From assembly GCA_031553775.1 (NCBI GenBank), contig JAVBLA010000076.1, forward strand, positions 1 through 47,327: a stretch of DNA of 47,327 nucleotides. The letters run 5' to 3'. The number at the start of each line of letters is the position of its first letter. The first letter of the stretch is position 1. A model generated the notes under the pieces. It saw only the letters and a list, made by a program, of their open reading frames with translations, searched no databases and had not been told where the DNA came from. Position numbers and translations under genes: made by a program. The DNA is from JAISFI01 sp031553775. GTDB taxonomy: Bacteria > Bacteroidota > Bacteroidia > Bacteroidales > Azobacteroidaceae. Positions 24,701 through 33,533 of the stretch are shown here, piece by piece.

Positions 24701-24706
24701 CAATCG

Positions 24707-24790
24707 TACGCGGGACGGGATTTGAACCCACACACCGTTACCGGCACCACCCCCTCAAAGTGGCGTGTCTACCAATTCCACCACCCGCGC
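24707..24790 (-). tRNA. tRNA-Leu (anticodon GAG)
   Basis: An 84-nt minus-strand tRNA. The acceptor stem GCGCGGG pairs with CCCGCGT. The anticodon loop TTGAGGG is closed by a 5-bp stem, giving anticodon GAG. The long variable arm and the GGTTCAAAT T-loop fit leucine tRNA. CCA is not encoded. Confidence 0.95.
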
Positions 24791-24801
24791 AAATAGAGGA
24801 G

Positions 24802-24885
24802 TACCCAGAACAGGACTCGAACCTGCACATCCTTGCGGACACTAGTCCCTGAAACTAGCGCGTCTACCAATTCCGCCATCTGGGC
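24802..24885 (-). tRNA. tRNA-Leu (anticodon CAG)
   Basis: An 84-nt minus-strand tRNA with acceptor GCCCAGA/TCTGGGT, an anticodon loop TTCAGGG (anticodon CAG), a long variable arm and the GGTTCGAGT T-loop. It lies 11 bp from the next leucine tRNA. CCA is not encoded. Confidence 0.95.
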
Positions 24886-24963
24886 ATTCAAAATAAGACT
24901 GAAAACAAACACTGCTTTACACTGCAGTTTTCATTAAAAAAGCGACCGCTGCCGCCTTGTCTG

Positions 24964-25036
24964 AGCGAAAGACGGGACTCGAACCCGCGACCCTAACCTT
25001 GGCAAGGTTATGCTCTACCAACTGAGCTACTTTCGC
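24964..25036 (-). tRNA. tRNA-Gly (anticodon GCC)
   Basis: A 73-nt minus-strand tRNA with acceptor GCGAAAG/CTTTCGC, an anticodon stem TAACC/GGTTA, loop TTGCCAA (anticodon GCC) and GGTTCGAGT T-loop. It is the first gene of the Gly-Leu-Leu operon. Confidence 0.95.
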
Positions 25037-25132
25037 ATAATTACATTCTTTTTTTTCAAATTATCAAGATCAAAACTCTTTCCAATCTCTCTGATGACAA
25101 GCTGAAAGCATTCATTTTCATGTTTGCGGTTG

Positions 25133-25163
25133 CAAAGGTATAAAAGTTTTCTTAATACACAAA
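25133..25163 (-). promoter_or_regulatory. Promoter of the tRNA Gly-Leu-Leu operon
   Basis: On the minus strand, TTTG (25160-25163) is followed after 19 bp by TACCTTTG (25133-25140), a complete Bacteroidetes-type promoter. It gives a leader of about 90 nt before tRNA-Gly. Confidence 0.75.
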
Positions 25164-25182
25164 AGCTTCTTTCTTTTTTTTG

Positions 25183-25216
25183 AAAAAAAGAGGGGATGCC
25201 GTTTCTGGCATCCCCT
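25183..25216 (-). terminator. Terminator of the Bacteroidales-1/6S-like RNA
   Basis: A perfect 10-bp GC-containing stem (25191-25200 with 25207-25216, 6-nt loop) is followed on the minus strand by seven T residues. Confidence 0.9.
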
Positions 25217-25424
25217 ATATCAAGCCGCACTGTAGATATGAACAAACTCCGTATGACAGGATTTGAGTGCTTTGTTACCTTTGTAATCCGCCGTGCGATG
25301 CATACCCTCACGGGCGCGGCCCGCCATTAGTAACAAGAGCTTGTCTCGGAATTCTTAAATATGATGAGTTTCCCAATCGACAAATATGCGGCTATGTCAA
25401 AATCTCATTATCTCGCTCGATAGT
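25184..25424 (-). ncRNA. Bacteroidales-1 RNA (probable 6S RNA)
   Basis: No protein gene lies in this stretch. It is bounded by a -7 box at 25430-25437 and a strong terminator, and lies just downstream of rplT, the known habit of Bacteroidales-1 RNAs, later proposed to be 6S RNA. Nested complementary segments support one long hairpin: 25387-25393 with 25223-25229 (7 bp), 25366-25371 with 25244-25249 (6 bp), and 25330-25336 with 25272-25278 (7 bp), plus a GC-rich tip. 6S RNA binds RNA polymerase by imitating an open promoter. The family name rests on context and structure, not on a covariance search. Confidence 0.8.
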
Positions 25425-25429
25425 ACTTG

Positions 25430-25437
25430 CAAATATA
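25430..25437 (-). promoter_or_regulatory. Promoter -7 box of the Bacteroidales-1/6S-like RNA
   Basis: The minus strand reads TATATTTG, a TAnnTTTG match. A TTG lies only 14 bp upstream rather than at the usual 19-21, so the -33 part is weak. Confidence 0.6.
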
Positions 25438-25504
25438 GTGAAAACCGAGAGCAATTAAAATTTACTTTGATTGCCGAGGTGCATCCTATATTTTACAAAT
25501 ATAT

Positions 25505-25533
25505 AAAAAAACTTGCATGAATGCAAGTTTTTT
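25505..25533 (-). terminator. Terminator of the thrS-infC-rpmI-rplT operon
   Basis: A hairpin with arms ACTTGC/GCAAGT extended by A/T pairs begins 5 nt after the rplT stop and is followed on the minus strand by a T run. Confidence 0.8.
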
Positions 25534-25538
25534 CTCAT

Positions 25539-25883
25539 TTATTTTACCTTATCCACAATTGCTTTGAACGCTTCCGGATGATTCATTGCCAAATCGGCAA
25601 GCACCTTACGGTTAATGGCGACACCATTTTTATGTAAAGCTCCCATCAGGCGGGAATAAGACATACCCTCCAGACGGGCGGCAGCATTGATACGTTGAAT
25701 CCACAAAGCGCGGAAGTTACGTTTCTTCGCACGACGGTCGCGGAAAGCATATGTTAAACCTTTTTCCCAGGTATTCTTGGCTACGGTCCACACATTTTTA
25801 CGTGCACCATAGTAACCTCTTGTTAATTTGAGGATTCTTTTTCTTTTAGCTCTTGAAGCTACATGATTAACTGACCTTGGCAT
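25539..25883 (-). CDS. rplT: 50S ribosomal protein L20
   Basis: A 114-residue basic protein that starts MPRSVNHVASRAKRKRILK and contains GYYGARKN, RDRRAKKRNFRALWI and SRLMGALHKNG, all typical of bL20, which binds 23S rRNA early in assembly. It is the last gene of the thrS-infC-rpmI-rplT operon, with a terminator directly after it. The 95-bp gap before it could hold a leader for L20 autoregulation, though no clear structure was identified. Confidence 0.98.
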   Translation of the reverse strand: MPRSVNHVASRAKRKRILKLTRGYYGARKNVWTVAKNTWEKGLTYAFRDRRAKKRNFRALWIQRINAAARLEGMSYSRLMGALHKNGVAINRKVLADLAMNHPEAFKAIVDKVK

Positions 25884-25978
25884 AATTGTAAAATGTTTTG
25901 AATGTTAGCGCCGCTCGTTCACGGTCTTTAGTTGCTTAAACATCCGGTTAATAAATCTTTAAAACTCGCTTTTAGAAA

Positions 25979-26176
25979 TTACTTCATTCCGAGCAGCAAT
26001 TTCACGCTATTCTCATCGGCTTTATTCAGCACGGAAAAATGAGTCAAACGTCTTTTTTGCTTTTTCGTTTTTTTCGTCAGAATATGACTCTTAAAAGCAT
26101 GTTTTCTTTTGATCTTTCCTGTTCCGGTAAGAGCGAATCTTTTTTTGGCACCGGAATTAGTCTTCATTTTAGGCAT
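25979..26176 (-). CDS. rpmI: 50S ribosomal protein L35
   Basis: A 65-residue basic protein with the typical MPKMKTNSGAKKRF start and KRKHAFKSHILTKKTKKQKR core of bL35. It lies between infC and rplT in the standard order. Full family length. Confidence 0.98.
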   Translation of the reverse strand: MPKMKTNSGAKKRFALTGTGKIKRKHAFKSHILTKKTKKQKRRLTHFSVLNKADENSVKLLLGMK

Positions 26177-26226
26177 TTGTTCGTAATTTAATTAATTTAT
26201 ATTCAACGGCCGAAGCCTTTTTAGCA

Positions 26227-26838
26227 TTATTCAGCAGCAACTTCGGGTGCCGACTGTACATTTTTCTTTTCTTCTTTTTTCGGTTCTGCCGGCTTGATTG
26301 GCTTAACAGGAGCAGCAACTTTCTTAGGCGCCAGCATCAGGATCATTTTCTTACCTTCCAGCACCGGCAGTTGTTCAACTTTCCCGCAATCTTCCAAATC
26401 ATTGGCAAAACGAAGCAAAAGCACTTCTCCCTGTTCTTTGAAAAGGATGGAACGTCCTTTAAAAAATACATATGCTTTCACCTTAGCTCCTTCTTCAAGG
26501 AAATTTTTAGCATGTTTCAACTTAAAGTTGTAATCATGATCATCTGTCTGAGGCCCGAAACGAATTTCTTTTACAACAATTTTCACAGACTTAGCTTTCT
26601 GTTCTTTCTGACGTTTTTTCTGCTGGTAAAGAAATTTTTGATAATCGGCAACTCTACAAACCGGAGGATCGGCATTGGGTGATATTTCTATCAAATCCAG
26701 ATCTTGGTCTTCAGCAATTTTAAGTGCTTGAGCAATCGGATATACACCCATTTCCACATTGTCTCCCACTAAGCGGACTTCTCTCTCTCGGATCTTTTCA
26801 TTTACTCTGTACTGATCCTTCAATTTGTCATTTCTCAT
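26227..26838 (-). CDS. infC: Translation initiation factor IF-3
   Basis: A 203-residue IF-3, which keeps ribosomal subunits apart and checks initiator tRNA pairing. The N-domain holds YRVNEKIREREVRLVG and the PPVCRVADYQKFLYQQKKRQKEQK linker region; the C-domain holds VKEIRFGPQTDDHDYNFK and FFKGRSILFKEQG. The last 30 residues are a charged Ala/Pro/Lys extension. The start used here is an ordinary ATG, so the rare-start autoregulation known from E. coli is not evident. Confidence 0.97.
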   Translation of the reverse strand: MRNDKLKDQYRVNEKIREREVRLVGDNVEMGVYPIAQALKIAEDQDLDLIEISPNADPPVCRVADYQKFLYQQKKRQKEQKAKSVKIVVKEIRFGPQTDDHDYNFKLKHAKNFLEEGAKVKAYVFFKGRSILFKEQGEVLLLRFANDLEDCGKVEQLPVLEGKKMILMLAPKKVAAPVKPIKPAEPKKEEKKNVQSAPEVAAE

Positions 26839-26870
26839 TCAAAAATAATTAGTTAACCTCCTATTTTATG

Positions 26871-28823
26871 TTATTCTTTTTGCCATTGATTCATCTGATT
26901 TTCAACCTCTTCATTTAAAATCGCCGCAAAGTTAGCAATTTTCATGGAACCTTTATCACCTTCGCCCTGTTTTCTTACAGAAATTTCATTATTATCGGCT
27001 TCTTTCTCTCCTACTATCAGCAAATAAGGGATTTTCTTCAATTCATTATCCCTGATTTTGCGACCGATTTTTTCATTTCTGTCATCTACAATTACACGGA
27101 TATCCTGAGCTGCCAACTCTTCCGCCACCTTTTGGGCATACTCATTATACTTTTCGCTGATCGGGAGTATAACGACCTGATCGGGCGTAAGCCACAAGGG
27201 AAACTTCCCGGCCGTATGTTCAATCAGCACTGCAACAAAACGCTCCATGGATCCGAAAGGAGCCCTGTGAATCATCACAGGACGGTGCTTTTGGTTATCT
27301 GCTCCGACATATTCCAACTGGAATCTTTCCGGAAGATTATAATCCACCTGAATGGTACCTAACTGCCAGCGACGCCCCAAAGCATCTTTGACCATAAAGT
27401 CGAGTTTGGGACCGTAAAAAGCAGCTTCTCCATATTCTATGCGGGCATTGATGCCTTTTTCCCGGCAAACTTCAATAATATCATTTTCCGCTTTGTTCCA
27501 GTTTTCTTCAGAACCGATATATTTTTCCTTGTTTTCAGGATCCCTTAATGAAATCTGAGCCTCATAATCTTTGAAATCCAGCGCTTTAAAAATGATATGG
27601 ATAATATCCATTACTTTCACGAATTCACCTTTTACCTGGTCGGAAGTACAATAAATATGTGCATCATCCTGTGTAAAACCTCTTACCCGGGTTAATCCAT
27701 GCAATTCACCACTCTGCTCATACCGGTAAACAGTACCGAATTCAGCCAGGCGTAACGGTAAATCTTTATATGAATGTGGTGACGATTTATATATCTCACA
27801 ATGATGGGGGCAATTCATTGGTTTCAGCAGGAATTCCTCTCCTTCCTCCGGAGTGTGGATCGGCTGGAATGAATCTTTGCCATATTTGGCATAATGGCCT
27901 GATGTGACATACAGGTTTTTCCCACCAATATGAGGAGTCATCACTTGTTGATAACCGAATTTTTTCTGGATACGTTTCAGGAACTCTTCCAATTTCAGGC
28001 GCAACTGTGTACCTTTAGGCAACCAAAGAGGCAGTCCTTGTCCCACATTCTGCGAAAAAGTGAACAATTCGAGTTCTTTTCCTATTTTACGGTGATCCCG
28101 CTTTTTTGCCTCTTCCAGCAGGAGCAGGTATTCATCGAGCATTTTCTTTTTCGGAAAAGTAATTCCGTAAATACGCGTCAATTGTTTCCTCTTCTCATCT
28201 CCTCTCCAGTAGGCACCGGCAATCGACATCAGTTTTAATGCCTTGATATAAGAAGTATCCGGCAAATGCGGGCCACGGCATAAATCGGTAAAAGCGCCCT
28301 GGGAATAAGTGGTAATAGTACCATCCAGCAGTTCTCCTATCAATTCTGTTTTATAGTTTTCGCCTCTGTCTCCGAACATTTTCAAAGCCTCTGTCTTTGC
28401 AATACTCTGGCGAACAATCGGTTCTTTGCGGGCAGCTAATTCTGTCATTTTTGCCTCGATTGCAGGAAAATCACTATCTTTGATAGAGACTCCTTCACCC
28501 GGATCCACATCGTAATAAAAACCATTTTCAATGGCCGGACCTATACCGAATTTAATTCCCGGGTACAATTCCTGCAAAGCCTCTGCCATGAGGTGGGCGG
28601 AAGAATGCCAGAAAGCATGTTTTCCTTCTTCATCTTCCCATTTGTATAATTTCACCGCAGCATCTTCTTCAATCGGACGGGTCAGATCCCATGTATCGCC
28701 GTTAATACCGGCGGCTACAACGTCCTGAGCCAATCTCGGACTAATACTCTCTGCAATCTGCATGGCAGTGGTTCCCTGGGAATATTCCCTCACGGAACCG
28801 TCGGGAAATGTTATTTTTATCAT
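26871..28823 (-). CDS. thrS: Threonyl-tRNA synthetase
   Basis: A 650-residue class II synthetase. Domains in order are TGS (1-62), editing domain with HSSAHLMAEAL (about 65-230), catalytic core (about 240-535) with PMNCPHHCEIY and RVRGFTQDDAHIY, and the anticodon-binding domain (about 540-645). All the zinc-site and motif regions appear intact. It is the first gene of the operon with infC, rpmI and rplT, preceded by a good promoter. Confidence 0.98.
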   Translation of the reverse strand: MIKITFPDGSVREYSQGTTAMQIAESISPRLAQDVVAAGINGDTWDLTRPIEEDAAVKLYKWEDEEGKHAFWHSSAHLMAEALQELYPGIKFGIGPAIENGFYYDVDPGEGVSIKDSDFPAIEAKMTELAARKEPIVRQSIAKTEALKMFGDRGENYKTELIGELLDGTITTYSQGAFTDLCRGPHLPDTSYIKALKLMSIAGAYWRGDEKRKQLTRIYGITFPKKKMLDEYLLLLEEAKKRDHRKIGKELELFTFSQNVGQGLPLWLPKGTQLRLKLEEFLKRIQKKFGYQQVMTPHIGGKNLYVTSGHYAKYGKDSFQPIHTPEEGEEFLLKPMNCPHHCEIYKSSPHSYKDLPLRLAEFGTVYRYEQSGELHGLTRVRGFTQDDAHIYCTSDQVKGEFVKVMDIIHIIFKALDFKDYEAQISLRDPENKEKYIGSEENWNKAENDIIEVCREKGINARIEYGEAAFYGPKLDFMVKDALGRRWQLGTIQVDYNLPERFQLEYVGADNQKHRPVMIHRAPFGSMERFVAVLIEHTAGKFPLWLTPDQVVILPISEKYNEYAQKVAEELAAQDIRVIVDDRNEKIGRKIRDNELKKIPYLLIVGEKEADNNEISVRKQGEGDKGSMKIANFAAILNEEVENQMNQWQKE

Positions 28824-28861
28824 ACTTTAATATTGACTGATAGTCTGTAAAAATTGAGGTA

Positions 28862-28893
28862 CAAAAGTACTACACTTTTTTGAATGAAACAAA
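28862..28893 (-). promoter_or_regulatory. Promoter of the thrS operon
   Basis: On the minus strand TTTG (28890-28893) is followed after 20 bp by TACTTTTG (28862-28869), a full Bacteroidetes promoter match, about 40 bp before the thrS ATG. Confidence 0.8.
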
Positions 28894-28944
28894 CTATTTT
28901 TTTACTTCTTTCTGTGTTAAAACATTGGGAAGAAGATAAACTGG

Positions 28945-31020
28945 CTATTCGGAGATCATCCGTTTGATAATCGCATAAGCATTGACAATACCCAGCTCTC
29001 CGGCTTTACTCAAGTCAGCCAGGCCCCGCTCATTATCTCCGGTTGAAAGCCGTGCCAGACCCCGGTTAAAATAAGCTTCCGCCAATTCCGGTTCAACACG
29101 GATTGCTTCATTATAATCCAGGATAGCCGATTTATAGTCTTTTTGCGCAGCCCGTAAGTTTGCCCTGTTGTAATAAGCAAATGCGAATTTAGGATTTAGG
29201 CGGATTACCTGGTCGTAGTCCCTGATAATCAACTCATATTCGTACATTCTTCTTTTTTCGGGAGATTGTATTTCCGGATCTTTTACCTGTAATCCGGGAC
29301 TTGTAACTTTCCGGGTGCCTTTTCCCATAGAAATATTGATAGCCGGAGTTCCGGCAGAAGAAGAATTATCATAATCAGAATGATCAACAATTTCCAATTG
29401 TTTATACCTTACCACAGCCCGGTTAAAATAGGCCAGTGAAAATGACGGATCCAGTTCTATCACCTTGGTAAAATCTTCGATAGCAGCCGAAAGATCCTGA
29501 AGGACCATAAAATCCATTGCCCGTCCGAAATATGCATCCACATCTTCCTTATTACTACCCAGTTTAGAAGAGAATTCATCGATAGAATGAAAATGGGCAG
29601 ATACCTGATCGTCGGTCAGTGGAGATTCCGCATTCGTAAGAATCAATTTCAAACGGAATTGCAACTCCTTGTTTAAATCGTCCAGCGATTTATCAAAATA
29701 CTTGGAACGCTCTATTCCATCTACCCTTTCATAATAAGTAATGACAAATGGAGCTTCCAGATCCACAGATACACGCCTGTCTTGCACTCTTCCTCTAAGA
29801 TCGCTGGTGTATTTTGATTTCGTTTCCTGGTCTTTATCATAAACCACCAGGCTATTAAATTTCTCGATAGTTTTATCGGATTCTTCCCTTGGTTTATTTG
29901 TAGTGATAGCAGTAGCATCTAATTTTCCCTGGTTCGCTTTTTGTTGCAAATCGGAAGCATACCAGTAATCTTTTTCAGCACCCCTGAAATCCCTTAGCTT
30001 TTTCCTGATGTCCGAACGGATAAAATATCCGGTTGTATAATTGGGATACTCCTCCAATACACGGTTGATATCCTCCAGTGCACCTTTATAATCTCCGGTT
30101 TGCTCACGTAAAAGGCCTCTGTTATATAATGCTATAAAGTTATCGGGTTCCTGCTGCAACACAACATCGAAATCTTCGATGGCATTATTATCGTCACCAA
30201 CCTGCGCCCTTAGCAATCCACGGTTAAAACGGGCAACCCGATTATTTTCATCCATCGATACCACAATATCGTAATCGGATAAAGCTCCTTTTATATCTTC
30301 CAGAAAATAACGGACAAGTCCCCTCCTTATATAATACAACGAATTCCTCGGTTCCAGGCGGATCGCTTCATTCAGATCTTTCAACGAGCGCTTATAATCA
30401 GATGTATAATAATAAAGTAATGCTCTCTGATCGTAGGCAGGAGCATAATATTTATCGATAGACAACGAAGCATCGATATCCGATAAAGCCGCCAGTGTAT
30501 CTTTTTCTTCCAGGTGCATGGTAGAACGAAGCAGGTATGCCTTAGCATACTTCGGATGATATTTTATCAGCAAATTAATATCCTGTTCCGCATCGTTATA
30601 GTCTTTTTTCTGAATCTGCACAATTGCTTTATTGACAAGTAACTGCCGGTTTTCAGGATTATATTCCAAACCTTTATTATAATCTTCCAGTGCGCCGGGA
30701 TAATCTTCCATATTCTGGCGGGCTGCCCCCCGAAGTTCATACGCCCGGGTCAAAAACTTATTTCGCTCCAGACAAAGGCTGGCATCGGCCTCCGTACCTT
30801 TAAAATCATCCAGGTAATATTTTGCAACCGCCCGGTAGAAATAAGGTTCTGCCAGATACGGTTTCGCTTTTATAACCTGGTTGAAATATTGGATAGATAA
30901 TACATAATCTTCAAAATACAACGCATTCTGTCCGATGCTCATTACGCGATCGGTATTAATTTGGGCATGAGCAAACAGGGTAAAGCAGCAATAAACAAAT
31001 AAAAACAGTACTTTTCTCAT
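28945..31020 (-). CDS. Large TPR-repeat exported protein
   Basis: A 691-residue protein from the chosen start MRKVLFLFVYCCFTLFAHAQ, a good signal peptide; ATGs 3 and 14 codons upstream are less likely given the -7 box at 31042-31049. About a dozen TPR units follow in two blocks (about 30-370 and 500-690), with a non-TPR middle (about 380-490). The last block holds YYNRANLRAAQKDYKSAILDYNEAI. It is probably a periplasmic scaffold. It lies between the exopolysaccharide kinase gene and thrS. Confidence 0.88.
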   Translation of the reverse strand: MRKVLFLFVYCCFTLFAHAQINTDRVMSIGQNALYFEDYVLSIQYFNQVIKAKPYLAEPYFYRAVAKYYLDDFKGTEADASLCLERNKFLTRAYELRGAARQNMEDYPGALEDYNKGLEYNPENRQLLVNKAIVQIQKKDYNDAEQDINLLIKYHPKYAKAYLLRSTMHLEEKDTLAALSDIDASLSIDKYYAPAYDQRALLYYYTSDYKRSLKDLNEAIRLEPRNSLYYIRRGLVRYFLEDIKGALSDYDIVVSMDENNRVARFNRGLLRAQVGDDNNAIEDFDVVLQQEPDNFIALYNRGLLREQTGDYKGALEDINRVLEEYPNYTTGYFIRSDIRKKLRDFRGAEKDYWYASDLQQKANQGKLDATAITTNKPREESDKTIEKFNSLVVYDKDQETKSKYTSDLRGRVQDRRVSVDLEAPFVITYYERVDGIERSKYFDKSLDDLNKELQFRLKLILTNAESPLTDDQVSAHFHSIDEFSSKLGSNKEDVDAYFGRAMDFMVLQDLSAAIEDFTKVIELDPSFSLAYFNRAVVRYKQLEIVDHSDYDNSSSAGTPAINISMGKGTRKVTSPGLQVKDPEIQSPEKRRMYEYELIIRDYDQVIRLNPKFAFAYYNRANLRAAQKDYKSAILDYNEAIRVEPELAEAYFNRGLARLSTGDNERGLADLSKAGELGIVNAYAIIKRMISE

Positions 31021-31041
31021 TGATTTCATCAAATATGGGAG

Positions 31042-31049
31042 CAAAAGTA
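31042..31049 (-). promoter_or_regulatory. Possible -7 box for the TPR protein gene
   Basis: The minus strand reads TACTTTTG (TAnnTTTG), about 22 bp before the proposed start at 31020. No TTTG is placed at the usual distance. Confidence 0.5.
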
Positions 31050-31060
31050 AGTAATAAAAC

Positions 31061-31092
31061 AAAAGAAGACGCCTACAAAGACGCCTTCTTTT
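31061..31092 (-). terminator. Probable terminator after the Wzc-like kinase gene
   Basis: An 8-bp stem AAAAGAAG/CTTCTTTT closes an interrupted hairpin with an ACAA loop. The T tract is longer on the plus-strand side, with a weaker T-rich run on the minus side. The 8-mer AGACGCCT is directly repeated inside it. Confidence 0.5.
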
Positions 31093-31114
31093 ATTTTTTT
31101 AGGATAAATGCACT

Positions 31115-33529
31115 TTATTTAGTGCGCTTTTCATCATTCGAACTGGTATTTTTACCATTTTCAGAGTCAGCCAGGATCATCATATCTTCGTGATAGTAAG
31201 AACCTCGTTTATGATAATAAGAACTTTTTCCATAATACTGTTTACTATGGTATTGTCCTGATTTCATATCCACATCATTATAAATAATACCGATATTGGA
31301 GACCTGTTCTTCTTTCAATTCCTTGATTGTGTATTTGAAGAAGTTTTTATTGGTCATTTCATTTCTCACGACATACAGGAGAATATCTGTTTGTTTGGCA
31401 ATGGCAGATGCATCCGACACCAAACCAAAAGGACTACAGTCAAAAATAACATAATCGTACTTGCTTTCAAGCCATGCGATCATAGTCTTTGTTTTTTCCG
31501 AGCGAATCAATTCGCTTGGATTCGGAGGGATAGTACCTGCCGGAAGAATGTCTATTCCGTAATCGGGATGCGGATAAATAACATCTTCAATTTCCACTTG
31601 TCCGATCAGATAATTGGTAACTCCCTTGCGGTTGTCCATCCCGAATTGTTTGGATGCAGCCGGACGACGAAGGTCCATATCTACCAGAAGAACACTCTTT
31701 CCTGTCAAATGGTACACAGCAGCCAGGTTAGAAGCGATAAATGTTTTTCCGTCACCAGGTTCGGTAGAAGTCACCAACACACTTAACGGCATCTCCTTTT
31801 TTGCCAGATATTCCAGTTTGGAACGTATACTTCTGAAAGACTCCGTAAAGCCGGATTTGGGATAATATTTCACCACCATATCGATATTCTTATCGGAGCG
31901 TTCAACAGTTCCCACTATTGGTAAACCGGATATTTGTTCTACTTCATCGCGAGTTTGAATCGCAAATTTAAACAAGACTTCTCTGATCAGAATATAAACA
32001 CAGGGTATAAGTAAACCGATAATGATAAACATCATATATGTATTCGACAAATCCTGCACATTTATGATGGCCATTACACGCGGTTGATCCAGCAACATAT
32101 TATCCGGAGCATTCGACGCCATTTGGATCTGGCTCTCCGCTCTTCGTTGAAGAAGATAAGTATAATAAGAATCATTGATTTTAAAATCCCGTTCATGCAG
32201 CAATAGTTTCCGTTCCTTTTCAGGAAGGCTGGCCATTTCACCCATTGCACGTACATAACGCGAATCCAGGTTTTGCTCTTCTATCGCCAATGAATTCGGT
32301 GTTGTTTTCAGGATTTCAGCCAAACGAGCCTTTACATCGTCGAGTTGCTTTTTATTTTTCACCAGCAACGGGTTTCCTTCCCCATACTCATTCTGCTTAT
32401 ATATCAAATTATTATATTCAGTTACCAAAGCAGTTAACTGGGCATCCTGAATACCCATCATGGAAGGAGTCATCATTGTTTGATTATGTGTATTCTGGGT
32501 CAGATAAGTAGATAAAAATTTAAAATAATCCTGACGATATTTCAAATCTGCCTTTCTCTTGTCTAATTCTTCCAGTTCCATATTGGTACGTGCACTGCGT
32601 CCCTCTCCGTAAAGCCCTGATTGAACCTGAAATTTATTCAGTTTGAATTCAGAAGCATCCAGAGAATCCTTAATAATCAACAACTGCTTATTAAGGAAAT
32701 CGATGGTTTTTTCAGCAGCAACATTTTTCCGTTCCAGGTTATCGTCAAAAAACTGTTTATTCAGAGCGAGAATAAAGTCTTTGTCCATTTCGGCTATTTT
32801 TCCGAAAACAGAGACTTCCATAACCGATGCCTTTTCATCTTTAAAACGACAGGATAGCCGGCCGCTATAATCACCCACCATTCCCATTTTTGTAAAGAAC
32901 CGGAAAAAATATTTATAATCAGGATTTATGTATCTGTCATTTTTTTCCACCGTCAGAAAAAACAGTTGATGCTGGATAGATTGTCCATATATTCCTGTCA
33001 CGGTAAATGGCTCATTATGGTCATCTCCCGCATAAGAAACATGATAGGTACTGTCATTCACCCCTTCAATACTGAATTCCATGGCATAAGCACCGCCATC
33101 AACATAGTTTTCTTTAATATCGATTACCGATGTTTTATAACGGCTGATTTTTTTGAATCGTGTTTTTTCATAAATTTCATTGGTAATACCCATTTGTTCG
33201 ACAGCCTTGGTTATCAAATCATATGATTGATACATTATGACCTGGTTATTGATATTCCGGCTACCGGAATTGACTGCAAACCCGGATGTAAGATCATTGC
33301 CTCGTCTTGCTTCTTCGATCAATACAGTAGAGGTTGTCCGGTAAGTCGGAGTCCAGTATTGATTTTTCAAATAAGCGAGTCCAATTGCTATGACCAAAGC
33401 AATCACAAAAAAATACCAATATTTTAATATTTTGAATATCCAATACAGAATATCAAAAGAAACGCTTCTGGGGGGCGTTGAGTCATTGTTATGAACCTGA
33501 GGTCCATATAAATCCGGTTGTAAAGCCAT
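31115..33529 (-). CDS. Wzc-type polysaccharide co-polymerase and tyrosine kinase
   Basis: An 804-residue inner membrane protein. A Wzz domain with a first membrane segment (about 36-55) is followed by a long periplasmic coiled region and a second membrane segment (about 505-525). A BY-kinase domain comes next. Its Walker A reads EPGDGKTF, Walker A' LLVDMDLRRP, and Walker B YVIFDCSP. The C-terminal tail is tyrosine-rich (YHSKQYYGKSSYYHKRGSYYHE), the usual autophosphorylation site. It controls chain length and export of a surface polysaccharide with the two Wza-type proteins, whose genes lie 4 bp away. Confidence 0.96.
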   Translation of the reverse strand: MALQPDLYGPQVHNNDSTPPRSVSFDILYWIFKILKYWYFFVIALVIAIGLAYLKNQYWTPTYRTTSTVLIEEARRGNDLTSGFAVNSGSRNINNQVIMYQSYDLITKAVEQMGITNEIYEKTRFKKISRYKTSVIDIKENYVDGGAYAMEFSIEGVNDSTYHVSYAGDDHNEPFTVTGIYGQSIQHQLFFLTVEKNDRYINPDYKYFFRFFTKMGMVGDYSGRLSCRFKDEKASVMEVSVFGKIAEMDKDFILALNKQFFDDNLERKNVAAEKTIDFLNKQLLIIKDSLDASEFKLNKFQVQSGLYGEGRSARTNMELEELDKRKADLKYRQDYFKFLSTYLTQNTHNQTMMTPSMMGIQDAQLTALVTEYNNLIYKQNEYGEGNPLLVKNKKQLDDVKARLAEILKTTPNSLAIEEQNLDSRYVRAMGEMASLPEKERKLLLHERDFKINDSYYTYLLQRRAESQIQMASNAPDNMLLDQPRVMAIINVQDLSNTYMMFIIIGLLIPCVYILIREVLFKFAIQTRDEVEQISGLPIVGTVERSDKNIDMVVKYYPKSGFTESFRSIRSKLEYLAKKEMPLSVLVTSTEPGDGKTFIASNLAAVYHLTGKSVLLVDMDLRRPAASKQFGMDNRKGVTNYLIGQVEIEDVIYPHPDYGIDILPAGTIPPNPSELIRSEKTKTMIAWLESKYDYVIFDCSPFGLVSDASAIAKQTDILLYVVRNEMTNKNFFKYTIKELKEEQVSNIGIIYNDVDMKSGQYHSKQYYGKSSYYHKRGSYYHEDMMILADSENGKNTSSNDEKRTK

Positions 33530-33533
33530 AATA

